From positions 1 through 22,911 of the forward strand of contig JBFXAN010000102.1 in NCBI GenBank assembly GCA_050184225.1: a stretch of DNA of 22,911 nucleotides, written 5' to 3'. Source of the DNA: JBFXAN01 sp050184225. Lineage in GTDB: Bacteria; Chloroflexota; Dehalococcoidia; CAUJGQ01. Within the stretch, counting starts at the first letter, position 1. Every line of letters begins with the position of its first letter. The translations under genes were made by a program, and so were the position numbers. The notes beneath the pieces were generated by a model. The model was not told where the DNA came from. It searched no databases and saw only the letters and a list, made by a program, of their open reading frames with translations. This document shows positions 17,404 through 22,911 of the stretch, piece after piece.

Positions 17404-17430
17404 GCTACCACCGCGCGACATCTGCCACCG

Positions 17431-17514
17431 CCCCTGGGAGCGCGGGCTTCCAGCCCGCCGGTTGCAAGGGCCGATCGATTGAACGTGCAGGCTGGAAGCC
17501 CGCGCTCCCGAGGG
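17431..17514. repeat. GGGAGCGCGG palindrome, copy 3
   Basis: Inverted repeat with 28-base arms (17431-17458 and 17487-17514), 25 of 28 complementary, and a 28-base loop. The outer arm CCTGGGAGCGCGGGC is shared with copies 1 and 2. It lies exactly between the converging phhB and gpsA stops, where it could terminate both. Confidence 0.92.
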
Positions 17515-17527
17515 TGACACGGCGAAC

Positions 17528-18559
17528 CTACGCAGTCTGCGCGGCGCCGGAGCCGACGTTCCAATCGAATTCTCGCTTCGGCTCACGTTCCATCAGGAGG
17601 CGAGCGCCCGCCGCAGGCGTGATCTCGCCCCGCAGGACGCGTTCAAGGCCGAAGGTGATCGGCAGGTCGACGCCGATCCGGCGGGCGAGTGCGGCCGCCG
17701 CGCTGGTCGTGGTCACGCCCTCGGCGACATGATCCAGTTCTGCCAGCGTCGCTTCCAACGGCCGGCCGCGCCCCAGCGCTTCACCGACGCGGCGATTGCG
17801 GCTCAGGGGGCTGGCACAGGTGGCGATTACGTCGCCGAGTCCGGAGAGGCCGGCAAAGGTGGCCGGCTGCGCGCCGAGGGCAACACCGAGCCGCGTGATC
17901 TCGGCGAGCCCGCGCGTGATCAGCGCCGCCTTCGCGTTGTCGCCGTACGCTAGTCCATCGCCGATTCCGGCGGCCAGAGCGATGATGTTCTTCAAGGCGC
18001 CGCCCAGCTCAACGCCGACCACGTCGTCATGCGTGTACACGCGGAAGTCCGGCGACGCGAGCGACCGTTGCACCCGAACCGCCGCCTGTGCCGGCCCCGC
18101 CACGACCGTCGTCGCCGGCAGCCCGCGGGCGATCTCCCCGGCGAGGTTGGGTCCTGACAACACGCAGATCATCGGCTCATCGTCGAGCGCCTCGGCCAGC
18201 ACCTCGGTCATGCGCAGGCCGGTGTCAAGTTCTACGCCTTTGGCCGCGCTGACCACGAGCTCGGAATTGATCAGCAGGGGACGGATCGGTCCGAGGTTCG
18301 CCCGAAGCGACTGCGCCGGCACCGCCATCACCGCCACGCCTGTATCGGCGAACGCGGCCGCGGCATCCGCCGTGATCGCAACGCTCGGCGGAAGCAGCAG
18401 TTCGGCGATCCGGCGCGGGTCGGTGCGCAAGCGCCTTACGGTCGAAGCTTCAGTCTCGGTCCGCGCGAGCAGCGTCACCGAGGAACCCGCCCGCGCGAAC
18501 AAGCACGAAAGGGTCAGTCCCCAGGCGGTCACACCGACGACGGTAACGTGCTCGGTCAT
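17528..18559 (-). CDS. gpsA: NAD(P)-dependent glycerol-3-phosphate dehydrogenase
   Basis: Makes sn-glycerol 3-phosphate from dihydroxyacetone phosphate for phospholipid synthesis. Visible features are the Rossmann start VVGVTAWGLTLSCLFARAG, VMAVPAQSLR, SAAKGVELDTG, LSGPNLAGEIARGLP, and the catalytic/substrate region GGALKNIIALAAGIGDGLAYGDNAKAALITRGL. The first loop is unusual: GVTAWG rather than GAGAWG, so the second Gly of the nucleotide-binding motif is Thr. Length is 343 residues, normal. It is the last gene of the cdaA operon, four bases after plsY. Pairing of gpsA with plsY makes biochemical sense, since PlsY acylates the GpsA product. Confidence 0.95.
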   Translation of the reverse strand: MTEHVTVVGVTAWGLTLSCLFARAGSSVTLLARTETEASTVRRLRTDPRRIAELLLPPSVAITADAAAAFADTGVAVMAVPAQSLRANLGPIRPLLINSELVVSAAKGVELDTGLRMTEVLAEALDDEPMICVLSGPNLAGEIARGLPATTVVAGPAQAAVRVQRSLASPDFRVYTHDDVVGVELGGALKNIIALAAGIGDGLAYGDNAKAALITRGLAEITRLGVALGAQPATFAGLSGLGDVIATCASPLSRNRRVGEALGRGRPLEATLAELDHVAEGVTTTSAAAALARRIGVDLPITFGLERVLRGEITPAAGARLLMEREPKREFDWNVGSGAAQTA

Positions 18560-18563
18560 GAGG

Positions 18564-19199
18564 TTAGGGGCGCCCGCTGAGCCGCAGGCCCCCGCCCTTA
18601 CCCAGCTTGGGTTCGGTTCCAGAACGCAGCCGCTCGATATTGCCGCGGTGCTGCCAGACGATCAGCAGCGCGGCGATGATCGCGTAGACCGCATAGGCAT
18701 CCGGTACGCGGTTTGTCGCGGCCAGCGCGATGATGATCAACGCCGTGACGACGGTGCCGAGGATCGACATCAGCGAGACGTAGCGCGTCGGGATCAGGAT
18801 CACGCCGCAGATGAACGGCAGGAACGGGCCGAGCAGCGGCATCATCGCGACCGTCGCACCGACCGAGGTTGCCACACCGCGGCCGCCACGGAAGCCGAAG
18901 AAGATCGGAAAATCATGGCCGAGGATCGCGGCAAGTGCCGCCACAACTCCGAGCCATGGATCGTCTGAGACGACCTTGGCGAGCAGAACCGGAATGGCGC
19001 CTTTGAGCATGTCGAGAATGAAAACGGCGACCGCCGCCTTGGTGCCCAGCGTCCGGAGCGTGTTCGTGCTGCCGGCGCTCCCGCTGCCGTAGTCGCGGAT
19101 ATCGATGCCTTTGAGCACCCGGCCGAGGACCAGACTGAAGGAGATCGAGCCGAGCAGGTAGCTTCCAATCGCGAAGGCGATGAACTGTGGGGTGGTCAT
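18564..19199 (-). CDS. plsY: Glycerol-3-phosphate acyltransferase PlsY
   Basis: Integral membrane enzyme that transfers acyl groups from acyl-phosphate to glycerol 3-phosphate. The three conserved loops are present: SGSAGSTNTLRTLG (motif 1), GHDFPIFFGFRGGRGVATSVG (motif 2) and HRGNIERLRSGTEPKLG (motif 3). About five hydrophobic helices are apparent across 211 residues. Motif 1 reads SAGSTN rather than the usual NxGATN. The gene overlaps der at the start (ATGA) and precedes gpsA by four bases, so the substrate-making and substrate-using steps are co-transcribed. Confidence 0.95.
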   Translation of the reverse strand: MTTPQFIAFAIGSYLLGSISFSLVLGRVLKGIDIRDYGSGSAGSTNTLRTLGTKAAVAVFILDMLKGAIPVLLAKVVSDDPWLGVVAALAAILGHDFPIFFGFRGGRGVATSVGATVAMMPLLGPFLPFICGVILIPTRYVSLMSILGTVVTALIIIALAATNRVPDAYAVYAIIAALLIVWQHRGNIERLRSGTEPKLGKGGGLRLSGRP

Positions 19200-20569
19200 C
19201 GGGTCGCCCTTCCGCCGCCGAGGCTTTCAACCTGCTCCTCGCTGCGGCTTTTGAAGATCAGTCGAATCGCCGTGCCGCTGAAGCCGAACGCCTCGCGGAT
19301 CTTGTTCTCCAAGTATCGACGATAGCCGAAATGGAGCAGAGATGCATCGTTCACGAAGAACACGAATGTCGGTGGCCGCACCTCCGCCTGGGTCGCGTAG
19401 AGCAGCTTCATCCGGCGCCCGCCCACCGACGGCGGCTGATGCGCCGCGATCGCGCGGCGGACGAACTGGTTGAGTTCCCCGGTGGGCACGCGCCGGTCCC
19501 GCTGCTCGCCCACGGCAATCACTTCATCCAGCACCGCATCGAGCCCCTGCCGCTCCTTCGCCGAGATGAACAGGATCGGCGCCCACGGCACAAAGCGGGT
19601 CCGCTGACGCAGGAACCGGCGCAACTCGTCGCGGGCTTCCGCGCCGGGCGGCAGGAGGTCGGACTTATTCACGATCAGGATGATGCCAACGTGGGCATCG
19701 GCGGCGAGGCCGATGATGTGCGTGTCCTGCGCCGCGCCCGGCTCGGTGGCGTCCATCAGCACCAGGGCAACATCGGCGCGTTCCACCGCCGTCTGAGCCC
19801 GCCCAACGCTGTGCCGCTCGACACCACGTTCGATCTTGCCGCGACGTCGAATGCCCGCTGTGTCCAGCAGGGTGAGATGGTGTCCGCGATAGCTGATGTC
19901 GGTGTCGATCACATCGCGCGTCGTCCCAGGAATGTCGCTGACGATCACCCGCTCTTCGCCCAGGATGGCGTTCATCAGGGCCGACTTGCCCACGTTCGGA
20001 CGGCCAATGATCGCAACGCGAAGCGTCTCCGGTGCGGCGATTGCATCCTCCGCCGGCGGTAGGAGGTCGATCACGGCATCGAGGAGATCCCCCACACCGG
20101 CGCCGTGATAGGCGCTGACCGGCAGCGGCTCACCCAACCCAAGCTCATAAAACTGAAGGACATCCTGAACCCGCGCCGGATTGTCCGCCTTGTTCGCGAC
20201 CATCAACAACGGCTTCGTTACCCGGCGGAGGATCTCGGCGATCTCCAGATCGGCAGCGGTGATACCGTCCCGCGCGTCGACGACGAAGAGGATCACGTCC
20301 GCCTCGTCGATCGCCTGCTCGATCTGGCGGCGGACGAGCGGGGAAAACGGACCTTCGCTCTCCGCCTCCAGTCCGCCCGTATCTACTACCCGCACCGTGC
20401 GATCACGCCACGTCGCCTCCCCATAGAGCCGGTCGCGGGTCGTGCCGGGCAGATCCTCGACAATCGCCGTGCGACGGCCGACGATCCGATTGAACAGGGC
20501 CGACTTGCCCACGTTCGGCCGCCCGACGATCGCGATCAGTGGTGTCCGGCTCGGTGGTTCAGCCGTCAT
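19196..20569 (-). CDS. der: Ribosome-assembly GTPase Der (EngA)
   Basis: Double-domain GTPase acting in 50S subunit maturation. Domain 1 has GRPNVGKS (G16-S23), DTGGLE and NKAD; domain 2 has GRPNVGKS (G189-S196), DTAGIRRRG and NKSD. A C-terminal KH-like domain follows, with KLLYATQAEVRPPTFVFFVN and YLENKIREAFGFSGTAIRL. At 457 residues, length is typical. It overlaps cdaR upstream and plsY downstream by four bases each. Confidence 0.97.
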   Translation of the reverse strand: MTAEPPSRTPLIAIVGRPNVGKSALFNRIVGRRTAIVEDLPGTTRDRLYGEATWRDRTVRVVDTGGLEAESEGPFSPLVRRQIEQAIDEADVILFVVDARDGITAADLEIAEILRRVTKPLLMVANKADNPARVQDVLQFYELGLGEPLPVSAYHGAGVGDLLDAVIDLLPPAEDAIAAPETLRVAIIGRPNVGKSALMNAILGEERVIVSDIPGTTRDVIDTDISYRGHHLTLLDTAGIRRRGKIERGVERHSVGRAQTAVERADVALVLMDATEPGAAQDTHIIGLAADAHVGIILIVNKSDLLPPGAEARDELRRFLRQRTRFVPWAPILFISAKERQGLDAVLDEVIAVGEQRDRRVPTGELNQFVRRAIAAHQPPSVGGRRMKLLYATQAEVRPPTFVFFVNDASLLHFGYRRYLENKIREAFGFSGTAIRLIFKSRSEEQVESLGGGRATR

Positions 20570-21858
20570 GGTTGCGATCCTATGACGATCTCGACGCGAT
20601 CCGGGCTGGTGCCGTCGAAGCCGAGTCCCGGTGGCACAACAACCTTCGGCTCCAGACGGTGGGTGCCCGGGCCGAGGCCGGCGGCATCGACGGTCACGGT
20701 CACGTCGGCGGGCTTCAGCGCGAGCACATCCGGCAGCGGACCGCTGACGAGGACGGCGACCACCGGCGTATTCAGTGTTGCCGTGAGGCCCACACCAACG
20801 TTCGTGATCCGCGGCGCCACGCCAATCGAACCCGGCCCCCGCATCGGCTGTATCGTGATCGTTACCACTGATCGCCGGTCACCGCTACTGACGCCCGGTG
20901 GAATGTCGAGCGCGACCGCGCGGACGATGTCGGACTTGGCCCCTTCGATATCGATCACCTCGGTTGCGACGGAGTTGAGGCTCCCCACGGTTTCCAGCGG
21001 ACCGACGACCGACGCGAGCGGCGGTTCAACACGGACACCGGTGACGGTATATCCCGGCGCGGGCCTTCCCTGCAACCGCACATCGGTGACCAGCTGGCGA
21101 GGGAACAGGTCCTGCCGGATGCGGGCATTCACCGTCGCCGTCGGCGGCTGAACCGTCACACCGCCGATCGCCCGCCCGGCAGCATCGCGTGGATCGAGCG
21201 GCACCTGATTGGAGACGCTCACCGTCAGCCCGGTCAGACGCAGCACTGCCGCCGCACACTCGACCGAATCGATATTGCGCCGTGGTCCGGTGATCGTCAC
21301 CTCGACCGGATCGGTCACCACCGGTTCCTCCAGGCTGAAACCCGGCGGCGGCACGTCCACTTTCTCGACACAGACGGGCACGGTCCGACGCTCCTGTTGT
21401 TCCAGCGTGACCTTCACGACTTCCGGCGACGCCTCAGCGCGCACGCCACGTCCGCGCACTTCCACCCGCACCGAACGTTCCAGCGTCGCCTCCCGCAATC
21501 CGGCCATCTCCTCGTCGACCCGTGACAGATCGACACGGGCAACAACATCCTCCGGCCGCACGTCGTTGACAATGTTACGCGGGCCGCTGATCGTTACCGA
21601 CACCTTCGCGGGATTCGTGTTCGTTGGCAACAACGATCGGGGTACGTTGACGTGTTCGACCGGAATTTCCTGGGGCAGCGCCCGCCGAATCGACGGGTTC
21701 TCCTCGTTCGTCACCGTAACCCAGATCACCAGCGCCAATGCAAACGAGAGCAGGCCAAGCGGCAACGAATTCGCCGCCATCGAAAGGGTGAGCTTCGCCA
21801 ACCGGCCAATCGCGGCCAGGCGTCCCCTGACTGCGCCGTCCTGGCGTCCGTCGTTCAT
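20566..21858 (-). CDS. cdaR: CdaR-like YbbR-domain regulator of CdaA
   Basis: Membrane-anchored protein that controls the di-adenylate cyclase CdaA. One transmembrane helix is at about residues 30-48 (NSLPLGLLSFALALVIWVTV). The rest is a series of about four YbbR repeats of roughly 85-90 residues, each with a VSVTISGP-, VEVTITGP- or VVGPLETV-like strand. The repeats are expected outside the cell. At 430 residues it is of normal size. It overlaps cdaA by four bases at its start and der by four at its stop. Gene order cdaA-cdaR is standard, but the following gene in Firmicutes is usually glmM, not der. Confidence 0.93.
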   Translation of the reverse strand: MNDGRQDGAVRGRLAAIGRLAKLTLSMAANSLPLGLLSFALALVIWVTVTNEENPSIRRALPQEIPVEHVNVPRSLLPTNTNPAKVSVTISGPRNIVNDVRPEDVVARVDLSRVDEEMAGLREATLERSVRVEVRGRGVRAEASPEVVKVTLEQQERRTVPVCVEKVDVPPPGFSLEEPVVTDPVEVTITGPRRNIDSVECAAAVLRLTGLTVSVSNQVPLDPRDAAGRAIGGVTVQPPTATVNARIRQDLFPRQLVTDVRLQGRPAPGYTVTGVRVEPPLASVVGPLETVGSLNSVATEVIDIEGAKSDIVRAVALDIPPGVSSGDRRSVVTITIQPMRGPGSIGVAPRITNVGVGLTATLNTPVVAVLVSGPLPDVLALKPADVTVTVDAAGLGPGTHRLEPKVVVPPGLGFDGTSPDRVEIVIGSQP

Positions 21859-22685
21859 GGCTGAACCTTCGAGCCGTTGCGACTCGGCGCCGGAACGCCA
21901 TTGCCGTTCTGTCCCGGGCCGACGAGCAGCCGCAGGGTTTCGCGCAGCCGATCCTCGTCGAGCTTGCTGCTGAAGCGTCCGTCCGCGGCAATCGAAACGT
22001 CGCCTGTCTCTTCGGACACGATGACCGCGACCGCATCGGTCCGCTCGCTGATGCCAAGCGCCGCCCGATGGCGCGTGCCGTATTGCTTCGGCAGCGGTGT
22101 TTCCGAGAGTGGCAGCGTGCAGGCGGCGGCGATCACCCGATCGCCGCGGATCACCGCCGCCCCATCATGGAGCGGCGAGTTTCGATAGAAGATCCCTTCC
22201 AATAACTCCGCCGACGTTTCCGCATCTAACCGCCGGCCGGTGGTGATGTATTCTTCCAAACCGGTATCCCGTTCGAGCACGATCAACGCGCCGTGTCGCC
22301 GTCGCGCGAGGTCGCTGCTGGCATGGGTGACAATGTCGATGACCTGATCGTATCCGCCCCGACCGCGGACCGCACGCATGCCGGTCCGCCCCACACGTTC
22401 GAGCACGCGGCGGATCTCCGGCTGAAAGATGATGAGAATGCCGAGCAGCAGCACAGACAGCGAATTCCGCAGGATCCAGTTGAGCACGGTCAGGTCAAAG
22501 ACGTTCGCCAGCGCGAAGGCGCCGATCAGCACGATCGCCGCACCGCGAAGCAGCGACATCGCCGTCGTGCCTCGGACGAGCAGCAGCAGCCACCAGATAC
22601 TACCCGTGAGAAGCGCGATATCGACGGCGCTGCGGGCATCGATCTGGCGGAGGGTGTCCAGGTACGACCTGACCGCGTCCGCCAT
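21855..22685 (-). CDS. cdaA: Diadenylate cyclase CdaA
   Basis: Synthesises cyclic di-AMP from two ATP at the membrane. Three hydrophobic N-terminal helices span about residues 22-90. The DAC domain follows with FYRNSPLHDGAAVI (DGA at 174-176) and GTRHRAALGISE (RHR at 205-207), both catalytic motifs intact. Length is 276 residues. The ATG directly follows the GCGCGACCGAAGGGAGCGC tail, so its Shine-Dalgarno is contributed by the repeat element. Longer in-frame starts run through the palindrome and are rejected. It leads the cdaA-cdaR-der-plsY-gpsA operon. Confidence 0.97.
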   Translation of the reverse strand: MADAVRSYLDTLRQIDARSAVDIALLTGSIWWLLLLVRGTTAMSLLRGAAIVLIGAFALANVFDLTVLNWILRNSLSVLLLGILIIFQPEIRRVLERVGRTGMRAVRGRGGYDQVIDIVTHASSDLARRRHGALIVLERDTGLEEYITTGRRLDAETSAELLEGIFYRNSPLHDGAAVIRGDRVIAAACTLPLSETPLPKQYGTRHRAALGISERTDAVAVIVSEETGDVSIAADGRFSSKLDEDRLRETLRLLVGPGQNGNGVPAPSRNGSKVQP

Positions 22686-22688
22686 GGG

Positions 22689-22707
22689 GCGCTCCCTTCG
22701 GTCGCGC
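22689..22707 (-). promoter_or_regulatory. Shared RBS-bearing tail of repeat; cdaA ribosome-binding site
   Basis: Minus strand reads the same 19 bases found upstream of mutM, followed by CCC and the cdaA ATG. The Shine-Dalgarno AAGGGAG is within a potential stem with a GAA loop. The single outermost base overlaps the end of the adjacent palindrome arm. Confidence 0.7.
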
Positions 22708-22796
22708 GGCAATCGGCAGTGGGCAATCGGCAATCGGGGCTGGAGCCAAACGTCTGATATCGGTCCCCATTGCCGATTGCCCACAGCCGATTGCCG
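22707..22796. repeat. Heptad-built palindrome, copy 2 (argF-cdaA gap)
   Basis: Inverted repeat with 28-base arms (22707-22734 and 22769-22796), 27 of 28 complementary, and a 34-base loop. The left arm is built of CGGCAAT, CGGCAGT, GGGCAAT, CGGCAAT. Relative to cdaA it has the same order as copy 1 relative to mutM: palindrome, tail, start codon. The loop sequences of the two copies are unrelated. Confidence 0.9.
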
Positions 22797-22824
22797 TGAG
22801 CGGCGCGTGCGGCGCGCCGCTCAC
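22796..22824 (-). terminator. Strong hairpin overlapping the argF stop
   Basis: Perfect 12-base stem GTGAGCGGCGCG (22796-22807) with its complement at 22813-22824 and loop TGCGG. It begins at the argF stop codon itself, and there is no T-run after it on either strand. The hairpin is seen directly; terminator function is inferred, possibly Rho-assisted or as an mRNA 3' end. Confidence 0.6.
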
Positions 22825-22911
22825 AGGTCCGGCTGCGCCAGCAGCATGGCGAGCAGCGCGCGCTGGGCGTGCAGCCGGTTTTCGGCCTGATCGAAGATGA
22901 TCGACTGTGGC
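22821..22911 (-). CDS. argF: Ornithine carbamoyltransferase, C-terminal end only
   Basis: Only the last 29 residues lie in the window. They include SIIFDQAENRLHAQRALLA, the C-terminal signature of ornithine carbamoyltransferase, the arginine-biosynthesis enzyme that makes citrulline. The Q-A-E-N-R-L-H pattern separates it from aspartate carbamoyltransferase. The reading frame continues off the right edge. Its stop codon is part of a strong hairpin. Confidence 0.82.
   Translation of the reverse strand, partial: PQSIIFDQAENRLHAQRALLAMLLAQPDL

Overview
The window is a GC-rich bacterial chromosome segment that is almost fully coding. The gene content is mainly housekeeping: DNA polymerase I, Fpg, SbcCD, single-chain GlyRS, UvrA, Der, PlsY, GpsA, and CdaA/CdaR with a DarA-type receptor. 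Combined with the high GC content, the CdaA/DarA pair and a GlyRS with a Cys-rich insert, this fits Chloroflexota best, perhaps a Thermomicrobia/Sphaerobacter-like lineage. That assignment is inference from gene style; there is no rRNA in the window.

Layout. 1-5434 (+): the 3' part of polA, a palindromic repeat, mutM, a protein of unknown function with an N-terminal zinc ribbon, and a P1-family (DmpA/NylC-like) aminopeptidase; the last three overlap. 5529-5810 (+): a 7Fe ferredoxin with a clear terminator. 5871-6173: about 300 bases with no gene, filled by two long palindromes. 6174-11733 (-): glyQS, then sbcD and sbcC, then a 59-residue membrane protein. 11983-13055 (+): a 50-residue membrane protein, a DarA-like c-di-AMP receptor and a Uma2-family protein. 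13072-16879 (-): a ParE/RelE toxin-antitoxin pair and uvrA, with a possible SOS box. The 293 bases between uvrA and the toxin hold the uvrA promoter region and nothing else I can support. 17122-17403 (+): phhB. 17528-22685 (-): cdaA-cdaR-der-plsY-gpsA, with start/stop overlaps at three junctions and a 4-base gap at the last. 22821-22911 (-): the 3' end of argF.

How the genes relate. DNA repair is over-represented (polA, mutM, sbcCD, uvrA). Cyclic di-AMP signalling is also present on both sides, with the synthase CdaA and regulator CdaR at one end and a DarA-type receptor about 10 kb away. The receptor is translationally coupled to a tiny membrane protein.

The most unusual structure is non-coding. 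Two palindromes built of 7-base units (SGGCARY-like) lie directly upstream of mutM and cdaA, and each carries the same 19-base tail that supplies the Shine-Dalgarno sequence and can fold over it. A second palindrome family, with arms containing GGGAGCGCGG, occurs three times, and a third palindrome with 40-base arms occurs once. I saw no tRNA, rRNA, CRISPR array, insertion sequence or prophage gene.
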